Assembly (NCBI GenBank): GCA_016716385.1
Contig: JADJWL010000026.1
Span: 1 to 64,000 of the forward strand
Direction: 5' to 3'
DNA length: 64,000 nt
Source of the DNA: Bryobacterales bacterium
GTDB lineage: Bacteria; Acidobacteriota; Terriglobia; Bryobacterales; Bryobacteraceae
The notes below the pieces were generated by a model. It was given only the letters and a program-made list of their open reading frames with translations, did no database searches and was not told where the DNA came from. Made by a program: the position numbers and the translations under genes. How positions within the stretch are numbered: the stretch's first letter is position 1; the number at the start of each line of letters is the position of its first letter. This document shows, one piece after another, positions 44,172 to 55,512 of the stretch.

Positions 44172-45506
44172 ATGTGGAGCAACGCGATGCCGGGCGAACG
44201 ACCCAACATCCTGCTGCTGCTGCCGGACCAGTGGCGTCCGGACTGGACCGGCGCGAACACGAGCCTCCCACTGCGTACGCCGCACCTCGACCGCCTGGCG
44301 GAACGGGGCGTGCGCCTGACGAAAGCCGTCGTGGCGTCCCCGCTCTGTGCGCCGTCGCGCGCCTGCCTGGCGGCCGGCAAGGAGTACGAACGCTGCGGCG
44401 TACCTGGCAACCAGCGCGACTACCCCCTCGAGCAGACCACCTACTACACGCTGCTGCGCGAGTCGGGCTACCACGTGATGGGCTGCGGCAAACTCGACCT
44501 TCACAAGGCCACGCTGGACTGGGGTCTGGACGGGCGCAGGCTCCTGCCCGAGTGGGGCTTCAGCGACGGTATCGACAACGCGGGCAAGCGGGACGCCGTG
44601 CGCAGCGGTGCCCGCGAACCTCGAGACCCGTACATGGCTCACCTGCACCAGCGCGGTCTCGCGGCGGCCCACGTGGACGATTTCGCCCGCCGCCGGAACT
44701 TCGCCGCGACGTTTCCCACGCCGCTGCCGGACGATGCGTACTGCGACAACTGGATCGGCCAAAACGGGCTGACCCTCCTGCGGCGCGCACCGCGCGACAA
44801 GCCCTGGCACCTCGTGGTCAACTTCACGGGTCCGCATGAGCCGATGGATGTGACTCCGGGCATGGCGCGGCGCTGGCGCGGCATCGACTTTCCACAGCCC
44901 CGTGGATGCCGCCACTTCGATGTCCCGACGCATGTGGCGATCCGCCAAAATTACGCCGCGATGATCGAAAACATCGACCGCTGGACCGGTCTCTTCATAC
45001 GGGAACTGCGGCAGCGCGGGGAGCTCGACCGCACGCTCATCATGTTCTCGAGCGATCACGGCGAAATGCTCGGCGATCACAACCGTTGGGGCAAGTCGGT
45101 GCCGTGGCACGAGTCTGTCGGCGTGCCGCTAGTGGCTGCCGGACCCGGCGTCGAACAGGGCGTGGTCAGCGACGCGCTGGTTTCCCTCATGGATCTGGCG
45201 GCGACCTTCCTCGATTTCGGAGGCGTCGCCGCGCCACGCGAGATGGACAGCCGGTCTCTCCGCCCGCTGCTGGCGGGGCGCACACGGCGGCACCGCGACA
45301 TTGTCCGGTCTGGCCTGGGCCGGTGGCGCATGGTGTGGGATGGCGAGTTCAAGCTGATCCGCCGTTTCGACCCGGAAGGCCCCGCCCTGGGCCGCGAAGA
45401 CGCGCCGGATCTGTTGTTCGACACGGTTGCCGATCCCTACGAAGAACGTGACATCGCCGCGCGCGATCCGCGCCGCGCCGCCCGCTTGCGGGAAGCAGCA
45501 ATTTGA
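44172..45506 (+). CDS. Sulfatase (formylglycine-dependent, type I)
   Basis: A 444-residue sulfatase. The N-terminal PNILLLLPDQWR holds the calcium-binding Asp; C-A-P-S-R at residues 59-63 is the CxPxR site whose Cys becomes formylglycine; a further metal site is in SSDHGEMLGDHNRWGK. No signal peptide is evident from this start, so it may be cytoplasmic, unlike most acidobacterial sulfatases. The ATG at 44172 has GGGAAGG a few bases upstream; ATGs at 44151 and 44187 are alternatives. The anaerobic or FGE-type activator is not in the window. Confidence 0.9.
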   Translation: MWSNAMPGERPNILLLLPDQWRPDWTGANTSLPLRTPHLDRLAERGVRLTKAVVASPLCAPSRACLAAGKEYERCGVPGNQRDYPLEQTTYYTLLRESGYHVMGCGKLDLHKATLDWGLDGRRLLPEWGFSDGIDNAGKRDAVRSGAREPRDPYMAHLHQRGLAAAHVDDFARRRNFAATFPTPLPDDAYCDNWIGQNGLTLLRRAPRDKPWHLVVNFTGPHEPMDVTPGMARRWRGIDFPQPRGCRHFDVPTHVAIRQNYAAMIENIDRWTGLFIRELRQRGELDRTLIMFSSDHGEMLGDHNRWGKSVPWHESVGVPLVAAGPGVEQGVVSDALVSLMDLAATFLDFGGVAAPREMDSRSLRPLLAGRTRRHRDIVRSGLGRWRMVWDGEFKLIRRFDPEGPALGREDAPDLLFDTVADPYEERDIAARDPRRAARLREAAI

Positions 45507-45565
45507 GTTTGGGCGTATAATGCGCGCATAACCCGTACACGGCGGGGTGGAGGTCCACGAAGGTA

Positions 45566-47390
45566 ATGTCTACTCTCCAAATCTCGCCGGCCGGCGAATC
45601 CACGGGCAATGCCGGCCGACAAGTCATCAACGATTTCAGCATCCAGGTGGCGACAGTCAACGGATCGGGCAGCCAGACCGCCAACAACGTTCTGATGCGC
45701 TCCATCTTCCAGATGGGAATTCCTGTTTCCGGGAAGAACATGTTCCCCTCCAACATCGCCGGGTTGCCCACCTGGTTCACGATCCGGGCGCCAGCCACGG
45801 CTTTATCGGCCGCAAGAAGGAAGTCGATTTTCTGGTCGCGATGAATCCGGAGACGGCCAGCGAGGACGTGGCCGGTCTCCGCCGGCGCGGCGGCGTCTAC
45901 GACGAACCGCTGAAGCTCAACGAACTGCGGCATGATCTGCTCTTCTATCCGGTGCCGTTCGACAAACTGGTCGGCCCGGTGTGCCCGGAAGCCAAACTGC
46001 GCAAACTGGTCCGGAACATGATCTACGACGGCATGGTCGCCAACCTGCTGTCGCATCGACATGGAGGAAATCAAGCGGGCGCTGTTCAAGCAGTTCGGCC
46101 CGAAGAAGGTCAAGGCCGCCGAGTTGAACCAGGGCGCGCTCGACGCGGGCTTCGAGTACGCGTCGAAGAATCTGTCCAAAGGCCGATCCGTTCCGCGTGG
46201 AGCGCCTGAACCAAACCGCGGGCAAGATCATCATCGACGGCAATTCGGCCTGCGGCGCTGGGCGCGGTGTTCGCCGGCGTCACGGTGGTGACCTGGTATC
46301 CGATCACGCCGTCGTCCTCGCTGGTGGAAGCCCTCATCGGTTATCTGCGGCGCTTCCGCCGCGATCCGGAGACCGGGCAAGGCCACCTACGCGGTGGTGC
46401 AGGCGGAAGACGAACTGGCATCGATCGGCATGGCGATCGGCGCAGGCTGGGCGGGGCGCGCTCGATGACTGCACCGCGGGTCCGGGCATTTCCCTGATGT
46501 CGGAATTCGTCGGGCTGGGCTACTACGCCGAAGTTCCGCCCGGTGATCGTCGATGTGCAGCGCGTCGGGCCCTCCACCGGTCTGCCGACGCGCACACAGC
46601 AGGGCGACCTGCTGTCGACCGCGCTGCTGTCGCATGGCGACACCAAGCATCCTGCTATTTCCCTCCTCGCCCGGAGAGTGCTTCACCATGATGCGGCGAG
46701 GCCTTCGACCTGGCCGAGCGTTTCCAGACGCCCGTGTTCGTGATGACCGACCTCGACCTGGGCATGAACAACTGGATGGCGGATCCGTTCACCTACCCCG
46801 AGCGTCCGCTGGATCGCGGCAAAGTCCTGACCGCGGAGGACCTCGACCGGCTGGGCGGGCTTCGGCCGCTACAAGGACGTGGATGGCGACGGCGTCGGCT
46901 ACCGCACGCTGCCGGCCACCCCGCACCCCGCCGCGGCCTACTTCTGCCGCGGCAGCGGCCACAACGAGCAGGCGCAGTATAGCGAGCGCGAAGACGATTA
47001 CGTCAACAACGTGGACCGGCTGGCGCACAAGTTCGAGACGATGCGCAGGTCGCCGGCCCGGAATTCCACCGGAACGAGGCCGCGGCGGGGTTGATCTGCG
47101 TGCGGCACATCCACCACGCGGCCAGGAATCGCGGGAGCAGTTGCGCAAGGAGAACAACTTGCGGACCAGCTATCTGCGGGTGCGCGCATATCCGTTCCGG
47201 CCGAGCTGCTGGAGTTCATCCGCGCGCACGACCGGTTTACGTCGTGGAGCAGAACCGCGATGGGCAACTGCTGCGCTGATGCGGCTGGACCTGGTCCGGC
47301 GACATCGCGCGGCTGCGCAGCGTCCGCTACTACGGCGGGCTGCCGTCGACGCGCGCACGGTCACGGATGATCGTCTCGCCAGGAGGGATT
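45566..47390 (+). pseudogene. korA: 2-oxoacid:ferredoxin oxidoreductase alpha subunit, broken by many frameshifts
   Basis: Piecing frames together gives NDFSIQVATVNGSGSQTANN (gamma-like domain), SGKNMFPSNIAGLPTW, WYPITPSSSLVEALIGY, GPGISLMSEFVGLGYYAE, VDVQRVGPSTGLPTRTQQGD and FVMTDLDLGMNNWMADPFTY, in the order of the fused alpha/gamma subunit of 2-oxoglutarate or pyruvate:acceptor oxidoreductases. At least eight frame changes are needed, by both gains and losses of single bases, but no segment has drifted from the family consensus. The intact start has GAAGG before the ATG at 45566. It is followed directly by the beta subunit. Confidence 0.85.
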
Positions 47391-48431
47391 ATGAGCACAG
47401 CGACACCCCGCCGGCAAAGACAAACCGCTCGGCCTGGAGGTTCTCTGCTACGGCGGTCAAAGACCACGCTGTGCGCCGGCTGCGGCCACAACGCCATCAC
47501 GGAGCGCCTCATCGAGTGCTTCTACGAGATGGGCATTGAGCCCTGGATGGTCTCGAAGTTCTCCGGCATCGGCTGTTCGTCGAAGTCGCCGGCCTATTTC
47601 CTGAACCTGGCGCACGGCTTCAACGGCGTGCACGGACGCATGCCGGCGCTGGCCACCGGCGCGGTGCTGGCCAACCGCAAGATCATCGGCCTGGGCGTGA
47701 CCGGCGACGGGGACACGGCCTCGATCGGCATGGGGCAGTTCATGCACCTGCTGCGCCGCAATCTTCCACTGATCTACATGGTCGAGAACAACGGCGTGTA
47801 CGGGCTGACCAAGGGCCAGTTCTCGGCCACCGCGGATCTCGGTTCCAAAGCTGAAAGACGGGCATCATCAACGACCTGCCGCCGTTTGATTGCTGCGCCC
47901 TGGCGCTCAGCCAGGGGGCGACCTTCGTGGCGCGCTCCTTCTCCGGCGACAAGCGGCAGTTGCAGGCGATCCTGAAAGCGGCCATCGCGCATCGCGGGCT
48001 TGCGGTCATCGACGTGATCTCCCCCTGCGTGGCCTTCAACGACCACGAGGGCTCCACCAAGAGCTACCGCTACATGAAAGACCACGACGAGCCGCTGCAC
48101 GACATCGACTTCGTGCCGCACTTCGAGGACATCCAGGTGGAGATTCACGAAGGCACGTCCCAGGACATGCGCATGCACGACGGGTCTCTGCTGCGGCTCA
48201 AGAAGCTGGGCGCGACTACGACCCCACCGACAAGTTGCGCGCCCTCCGCGTCATGGCAACGAGTCCGCCGGAGCGCGGGCGAGGTGGTGACCGAGTCCTT
48301 TATGTGAACACACGAAGCCGACGCTGATCGACATGATGAGCATGGTCGAGGAGCCACCGCTGGCAACCCCTGCCAACCGAGACGAGCCCATCGCGCGAAG
48401 CGCTGGAGACGTTATGGAGGAGTTGCGCTAG
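47391..48431 (+). pseudogene. korB: 2-oxoacid:ferredoxin oxidoreductase beta subunit, frameshifted
   Basis: Reads TTLCAGCGHNAITERLIECF (Fe-S/TPP region), SGIGCSSKSPAYFLN, the TPP-binding GDGDTASIGMGQFMHLLRRN, YMVENNGVYGLTKGQ, and after a frame change DVISPCVAFNDHEGSTKSY. It is the thiamine-diphosphate subunit that pairs with KorA to make 2-oxoglutarate or pyruvate ferredoxin oxidoreductase. AGGAGG stands 4 bases before the ATG. Frameshifts occur early (about residue 10), near 47858, and near 48215; the fragment between them is long and clean, which is against gradual decay. Confidence 0.87.
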
Positions 48432-50278
48432 GAAGCTCCGTTCCTGACGCACCAGCCGGCTGCGTTCCCATGGTGGCTGCGCCAGCGTCGGCTGGAACGC
48501 GTAGCGCTTCATCGAAAATTCGAACCGCGCGCCGGGCGCCTGGGCGCCAGATGCCCGTTCACAGAGGGTGGCTTCGATCGCAGTGGTCCGGCCATTCACC
48601 GTGACGCGATCGAAGTGATGCCCTGCGTAGCCGCCCGCCTGGACGGCCACCAGCCTCTCGTCGGTGGGCTCGTATTGACCAGGGTCAGCGTGACGAAGTC
48701 CGCCGTCAGCTTCTCCACCAGCGCCGCGACGTCTTCCGGCAGTCCGCTGCGCCGACGCGCCGGACTGGGAGTAGCGGACGCGCGCGTGCAGAGTCTATGT
48801 TGCCGGTCAGGTAGAGCCCATCGTCCGAGATCCGTCAGGGCGTTGGTCTGCACCGGGTTGCAGGATCTGGACCCAGCCGCCCAGACGGGTGTCGGGCGGC
48901 TAAGTCGGGTCGTTGTGGATCTCTTCGATCTGCTTCCCGACCTGGTCCAGGTCGCGGCGCAGGGCGGTCTCCGGGGTAGGCGTCGTCCATCCCCTCGAGG
49001 TAGCCGATCATCCGGTCTTGGGAACCCGTTCCAGGTCGGCGCGGTCCATGGACCATGTAAATCTCGGGCCGCCAGGTGGTGGAATTACGCTCGGCGTCCA
49101 GTGATACCAATTGACCCGCCCGTCGTGCTCGCCATACATCTGCGGCACCATCTCTTTGCCGTCCACCATTTTCTTCTGTGCTGGATGTTGTCCATCTGGC
49201 GGCGCAGCACGGCGATGTAGGCGGGATCGCCGGTAAGGAGAAATGCGTTGCTGAAGCCCGGCCACGAACCGGCGTCGAAGGTGTTGCGGTGGGCAATCTG
49301 CTGGTATTCCGGCGACCAGATCGTGAAGTTCCAGCCGTAGGTCCCCTTGTACCACTTGCCGCCGTACTCGCCCCGACTCGCCGTCGAGACCGATAAGTTA
49401 CCGGGATGTTGCCGCCGTTTGAAGCGCGTGATGTGCCTTCCACGCGTCCACGTACTCGAGCAGCCAGTCGCGGTACTTTCGTGGCCGAGCGGCAGGCGTT
49501 CAGCCGCCAGGTTCGTCGCCGCAAGGTTCAGCGGTGACGCCAGACGCTGTCCAGGTAATCGAGCAGTGCTCCAGCATTTCGATTTACTTTCGAAGTCGAC
49601 CGTCTCCCGGTGCCTCTTGCCGCCATGCGGAGGAGAGATGGAAACGTCCATAAGCGGGGTCTCCCACCAGTCTTCTTGTGGCGCGCTGCAGCATCAAATC
49701 CTTGCTGCCGGTCCAGATGCTTTTGATGACCTTGTGCTGTGGATCGTAATTGGGGGCATCCGTCCTCGTTCATGTAGAAGCTGGCATGAAGGCGCATGCG
49801 CCTGCCGTAGAGTTTGTCCAATTCTATTTGGACAGCCCCTGGAAAGATAGCAACCACGAAGCCCTCGCCGTTGTGGAACCAGTCCGACATGGAGGAACCT
49901 CGTAGCCCCGTCCTTGGCGATGCCGGGTGGTGAACGCCTCAATTCCTGTACTGAGAAGATGGCCTTCGGAGCCCTTTCCGGAACAACCCGAGGACGTTAT
50001 CCGAACTGCCAAGGGCGTGCAGAGGGTCCAGTTATAGAAGGCCCGGCGGCGTCGTCGGCGCCGTCGAGGGTTCCCCAGCGCGGGTAATGAAGGAGATAGC
50101 CGCGGGAATCGAGGTAGTTCTCGGTTTGGAGCCTCGACCCCTCCCGGCTGTTGGCGCGCAACAACTCCCCGTTCGAGAAAGGCCCAGGCCAGGGGTCATC
50201 GGGGTATCCACCGGGATCAACACTTCGCCGACCACACTGGGAATGCCAGCAACAGGGAAGAAGCAGGAGCTTCCGCAT
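48432..50278 (-). pseudogene. Secreted protein of unknown family, broken by many frameshifts
   Basis: Minus-strand fragments give a signal-peptide-like start (MRKLLLLPCC at 50278), then GYLLHYPRWGTLDGAD, FYMNEDGCPQLRSTAQGH, GGKWYKGTYGWNFTIWSPEY, FDAGSWPGFSNAFLLTGDPAY, LRRQMDNIQH and RFEFSMKRYAFQPT. The Trp/Tyr-rich blocks with LTGDPAYIAVLRRQMD recall secreted helical-barrel glycan-active proteins, but I cannot name the family. More than ten frame changes are needed. It converges on korB and diverges from the isocitrate dehydrogenase gene with about 70 bp between. Confidence 0.55.
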
Positions 50279-50345
50279 CACCCGGCAATTATAGACCGAG
50301 ACCGCCGGACATGCCCGCTATCTCCCGGAATACAATGGGAAGAGA

Positions 50346-51375
50346 ATGGCTTATCAGATCACCTTATCCCCGGTGACGGGATCGGTCCGGAGGTGTCGGC
50401 GGCGACCGTGCGCGTCATCGAGGCGGTCCGGGATTCAGTGGATTGGAGGTCGTGGAGGCCAGTGCTTCCGCGCTTGCTGATTTTCGGACAGGTCCTGCGC
50501 CACCGAAGGTTGTCGAGTCGCTGGACTGGACCGGAGTCGGCCTGAAGGGCCCCACCACGGACCCCAGTCGGCGGCGGCCACCTGAGCGTCAACGTGGCGT
50601 TGCGCAAGAAACTGGATCTGTACGTGAACTTCCGCCCGATCCGATGCTCCCCGGAACCGTTAGCCGGTTTAACGATACCCACATCGACATGGTGATCTTC
50701 CGGGAGAACACCGAGGACCTGTACTCCGGCCTCGAGCACGAGGTGGTCCAGGGCGTGGTGGAGAGCATCAAGATCATCACCCGGCAGGTATCCTTGCGCA
50801 TCGCCGAGCGGCGTTCGCCTACACCCGCGGTCGAGAACCGGAAGAAGGTGACCGCCATCCACAAGGCGAACATCATGAAGATGAGCGACGGCCTGTTCCT
50901 GCGCTGCTGCCGGGAAGTCGCCGAACGCTATCCGTAGATTCAGTACACTGAGCTGATCGTGGACAACGCCATGCAGCTGGTGATGCATCCGGAACAGTTC
51001 GATTGCCCGTTCGCCGAACCTTACGGCGACATCGTGTCCGATCTGGCGTGGACGGTGTCGGCGGCCTGGAGAATCGTTCCCGGAGCCAACTCGGCGCGTC
51101 GCAGGCGGTGTTCGAAGCAGTGCACGGGACGGCGCTGGACATCGCCGCAAAGGCGATGCCAACCCGACCGCGCTGATCCAGTCGGCGAGCCTGTTGCTTG
51201 GCGCACATCGGGGAGCGCGAAGGCCTCAAGTGCGGGTGAAGAACGTTGAGGCCGTGTTCCCAGAAGGGAAGCATCGACCGGCGATGTGGGCGGCCCGGCG
51301 TTTGCCGTAAGTGAGTTCACCGATGCCGTGGTGAGATCCTTTCTAACACTGGACGTCCCGGCACGCGTCCAATGA
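50346..51375 (+). pseudogene. NAD-type isocitrate/isopropylmalate dehydrogenase family gene, frameshifted
   Basis: Fragments read GDGIGPEVSAATVRVIEA, WTGVGLKGPTT, the block VIFRENTEDLYSGLEHEV (isocitrate-type ENTEDLY), KIITRQVSLRIAER, and DNAMQLVMHPEQFD with the later AEPYGDIVSDLA. This is the beta-decarboxylating dehydrogenase family; ENTEDLYSG favours NAD-dependent isocitrate dehydrogenase over LeuB. It would feed 2-oxoglutarate to the KorAB enzyme encoded upstream. At least six frame changes are seen; an in-frame TAG at 50936 also interrupts it. Confidence 0.82.
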
Positions 51376-53010
51376 GCAGGCTGGCGGGGGCGTGTCTTCC
51401 GCGGATTGGCGTCATACTACCGAAAAGGTGTCCTGGATGGCGAGAAAGCAGCGCTCTTCCTGATTGTCCCAGATCATCGCGGTTTGCTCGCCGGTGGGGG
51501 TGTTTACGCCCGCGGGTGGAAGTCGCCGCGCGCCAGGGAGGGTGAGATCAAAGCCAGCCTCGGAGACGTTCACCGGATCTACAACGCGGTCGAGCAGAAT
51601 TTGCCGATCCGCTGACCCGGGAAGACGGTATACAGGGCGCCCATCCGGCGTATGCTGGGCACGCTCAACATCCCACTCGAACTGCTGATCCCTGCGGGAC
51701 TTGCACTGCTCCGCGAGGACCAGAAGGGTCACTTCTTGGCGTCGGCAGACCGTCGCGCCGCGCAACCGCCATAAGACGATCGTCATCGCCCCGTTCACGG
51801 GTTCGCCCCGCCTACAAACGGGCATCCGGCCGGGTGACGGGATCGTGACGGTGAATGGCAACCGACCGACAACCGAACACGACGGAAGTGGCGGACCTGC
51901 TGAAGAAGACCGCGTGGCACGCAGGTGGAGATCGTCGTAGCGCGCGAGGGCAGCCGCGAGCCGATCACCTTTCTCGGACCCGCGACGAAATCTCTGCGCA
52001 CAGAGCGTCCAGGACGGCTGGGTCAGGCCGGGCGTTGCCTACATCGAGATCGATTCGTCCAACGAAACTGGCACCAGCACGGCACTTGAAGAAAACCTGC
52101 GGCTGGGCTTCGGTGGCAGCATTCAGGCGCTCGTGACCGACCTCGCGACCAACCCCGGCGGTCTGCTCAACGAAGGCGTCGCGGTAGCGGACAAGTTCCT
52201 GGCAGATCAGGTAATCGTGTCCCACCGGGGACGCGCCACGGCGGATAGCCTTACGTGGCCTGCCGCGGCAACCGTGGCTATGAGTTCCCGATCGTCGGTG
52301 CTGGTGAACCGTTACTCGGCTTCGGCTGTTGAGGGTCGTGGCTGGCGCGCTGCAGGATCACGACCGCGGCTGGATCCTCGGCGAGGACACCTTCGGCAAG
52401 GGTTGGGTTCAAACCGTCTACCCGCTTCTCAGAATACGGGCTGGCCGACCACCGACACTACACGCCGAGCGGCCCGTCTGGATCCAGCGCGATTATTCGA
52501 ACACCTCGCTCCTTCGACTACTACAACCACACAGGGCCCTCGAAGAGAAGAATCCGCTCGACGGAAGATGACCGACAGCGACGCACCGTCGGCGCGGTAC
52601 GGCATCTCGCCCGACGGCAGAAGTACGAGACGCCCAAGTTCAACCAGTTCCAGATGCGGGTTTGCGCGGTATACCTCTTCAACTGCACGCCACCCGCTAC
52701 TTCGGAGAGAACGACGTAAGAGCATTCAAGACCGGGCGCCTGACGATGCCCCTGATCGAGAAGTTCCGCCAGTATCTTCACCCAGAGAAAGGTGGAGTTA
52801 ACCGGGCTCGAGTTCACGGAGAATCGACCTGGGTCCGCCGTGGACTGCTGCGCGAAATGGCCGTCTCGGCCTTCGGCGTCGAAGACGCGCGCCCATTGAA
52901 GTGGAAACCGGATTCAGATTGTCGATGTGGCGATCGATGCCATCCCGAAGCCATAGCTTGCTTGAGAACGCCAAGCGCATCTCGTCGCACAGCGGACGGC
53001 GGCGCCGCAG
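51372..53010 (+). pseudogene. S41-family carboxy-terminal processing protease, frameshifted
   Basis: Fragments show a PDZ domain (AGIRPGDGIVTVNGNRPTTEH), then GFGGSIQALVTDLATNPGGLLNEGVAVADKFL, the catalytic Ser region LVNRYSAS with AGALQDHDRGWILGEDTFGKG, and a C-terminal part NPLDGR...DEKYETPKFNQFQ. That is the CtpA/S41 layout: a periplasmic protease with a Ser-Lys dyad that trims C-termini. The start at 51372 overlaps the preceding stop (ATGA). Eight or more frame changes are needed; the end is uncertain because the GMP synthase gene follows closely. Confidence 0.8.
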
Positions 53011-53019
53011 CCGCGCCAG

Positions 53020-54762
53020 TCCGCATCTGCCACCGCCGCCATCAGCGTCCTCGACGCGGGCGGCCAATATCTCCATCGATTGCGCGAAAATTCGTGAGTT
53101 GGGCAGTCGAGGCGGAAGTGTGCGCCAGCGACACCCGGCAAACGAGTTCGCCGGGCCGCCATGGCATCGGATCTCGGGCGGTCCAGTGCAGGTGTCCACG
53201 ACGCGGACAGCCCGTCGATCGACTCGCGATTCTGTCGGCCGGCATCCCCCGTTCTGGGTATCGCTACGGCCTGCAGTTGATCGCGCACCATTGCGGCGGC
53301 ACAGCTGCAGAAGGGGAGCGTGGCGGAGTTCGGCTGCGGCCGAATTGCGTACTCTTGAGGATTCCGCGCTGCTCGCCGGCACACCGCGCGGTCAGCAGGT
53401 CTGATGAGTCACCGCGACCTCGTCACCGCGATGCCGGAGGGTTTCCGGCGCGTCGCGAAACGGCATCCTGCCCGTACAGCGCCATCGCCGACCCCGCGCG
53501 CAGGCTGTACGGCGTGCAGTTTCACCCCGAGGTCGTCCACGCCGCACGGCCAGCGCATCCTGTCGAATTTGTGCTGGATATCTGCTGCGCGCCCCGCGAC
53601 TGGGATCCCGTGCACAGCATCGAGGCCTCGAGGGCAGATCCGGCGCTCCGTCGGGGACCGCAACGTGTTCTTCTTCGTGAGCGGCGGCGTCGACTCCACC
53701 GTGGCCTATACGCTGTGCCTTCGCGCCCTGGGCGCTGAACGCGTGCGCGGCGTCTACGTCGACACCGGTCTGATGCGCGAGGGCGAGACGGATTTCGTCC
53801 GCCACACCTTCGACTCGCTCCACGCCGAGGGAACGCTGGCCATCGAAATGGCGTGCGAGGAGTTCCGGGCGCGCGCTCAGGCGCGAGCGACCCCGAGCAG
53901 AAGCGGCACATCATCGGCGAGCAGTTTGTCGCGCTGCAGGAACGGATCATCGAAACGCGCCACCTGCTGGACGGCCACTGTGCTGGGGCAGGAACAATCT
54001 ATCCCGATACGATCGAATCCGGCGGCACGGCCAAGGCGGCCACGATCAAGACGCACCACAATCGGGGTGGCGGGAATCCAGAAGTTGCTCGAAGAGGGCC
54101 GCGTTGTCGAAACCCCTGGCGCAGTTCTACAAGGATGAAGTCCGGGCGATCGGACGTCAATTGAACGTGCCGGATACGCTGTTGGAGCGACATCCGTTCC
54201 CAGGTCCGGCTTGGCCATCCGCTGCCTTGCGTGGAATCCGGAGCCTCCATGATCCGCGACGCCGACGGGTGGGTGGTGCCGTCAATTCGGTTGGGGTCCA
54301 GGGGGATTCACGTTCCTACAAGCCCGTACTCATCCTGACGGCCGGGGCCGAGAGAGGCAACGGAGGTCATCAACCGGCGGCATGACGTCAATCGCGTAAC
54401 AGCGTGCCTGGGAGGGAACGCGCGGTCGACGCGCTGTCGGTCCGGCTTCGGGCTCACCGCCGCCCGCCTCGCGACGCTGCGCCGTGCCGATGCGATTGTC
54501 CGGCGTCTCTCTCACCAGTCGGATTCGAGACCCGGTCTGGCAGTTCCCGGTCATCCTGATTCCACTTGGAACCGCCGACGCCCCGGACTCGGTCGTTCTC
54601 CGTCCGGTCCATTCGGTCGACGGAATGACGGCGGAAGCTGTCGTGCTCCCGGACTCCCTCTCCGCGCCGCCATGGCGGCGGAGTTGCTGGCGCTGTCAGG
54701 GGTGTTGCGGCAGTCCTGCTGGACCTCACCCACAAGCCGCCCGGCACGATCGAGTGGAATAG
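53020..54762 (+). pseudogene. guaA: GMP synthase (glutamine-hydrolysing), frameshifted
   Basis: Reads SVLDAGGQYLHRLREN at the start of the glutamine amidotransferase domain, QFHPEVVH, then the ATP-pyrophosphatase P-loop FFVSGGVDSTVAYTLCLRAL, YVDTGLMREGETDFV, KRHIIGEQFVALQERII, IKTHHNRV, LERHPFPGP and a C-terminal KPPGTIEW. This is full-length GuaA, which converts XMP to GMP. More than ten frame changes are needed. Because GuaA is needed for purine synthesis and only this copy is visible, true loss is unlikely. The exact start codon cannot be set. Confidence 0.87.
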
Positions 54763-54775
54763 GCGCTCTCGCCGG

Positions 54776-55377
54776 CTACGGGATGAACACGGGCGTGAAC
54801 CATCGCGCGCCCGGGTTCCCGGGATTGGCTCGCGGATGATCCGGCCCGCCGGATAATCTGCGCAGGACCGCGCATCCAGCCAGCGGCGCCACGGCGAAGC
54901 CTGCCGTCGCCGGTCCTGCGATGCCCGCTGGCACAGGCCGGATCCGTTCAGCCAGTGCACGCGCTGCTCCCTCCAGGATCACCGGCGCGAGCTTCATCGC
55001 CTCTTCGAGGATCCCGGAGTCTCGCCCTTCTGGTCCTCGTTCAGGACCGCCCCATTGCGCGCCACCAGTTCGGCTGACTTGGTTCGCGCCTCCGGCAAAC
55101 TTCGCCTCGATTTCGGCGTAGTGATCCCGGAGCGCCGGGATCCAGCGTCGCGACGAGTCTTCGCGATCTCCCGTTGTACCTGCCAGATCCGGCCCTGCTT
55201 TGTCCGAGGCCCAACGGCCGAACCCGCCGTTCTGCTCCACGATGACCTGAAGCTGGGAGTCCGACAGCCGCAAAAGTCTTGACTTGGCCTTGAACGGGCT
55301 GGTTAGCACCGGAAACGGTTGAGCCCGGGCGGATACCGCGAACAGGGCAGCGGCGAAGAGGAACGCAGGTGCTTCAT
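54776..55377 (-). pseudogene. Secreted Spy/LTXXQ-like protein, frameshifted
   Basis: Fragments give a signal peptide (AFLFAAALFAVSARAQ), then LLRLSDSQLQVIVEQNGGFGRW, RDHYAEIEAKFAGGANQV and DSGILEEAMKLAPVILE. The L-S-D-S-Q-L pattern, the basic helical middle and EEAMKLAPVI fit acidobacterial Spy/CpxP-like periplasmic proteins with a LTxxQ motif. The frame changes within the first codons and again near 55140 and 55030. Function in such proteins is envelope stress or chaperoning; here unproven. Confidence 0.6.
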
Positions 55378-55512
55378 GCCAGGATACACCGGATTTTCGC
55401 CTCAACCGGGACCGGTTCGGGATATTCAAGGGCAGAGAGACGCACCGGGAGCCGCCCACGCGGCTTCTCAAAAGATTCGTCGTTCGAAGGCCACGCCCGC
55501 AAGAGGCCGCAG

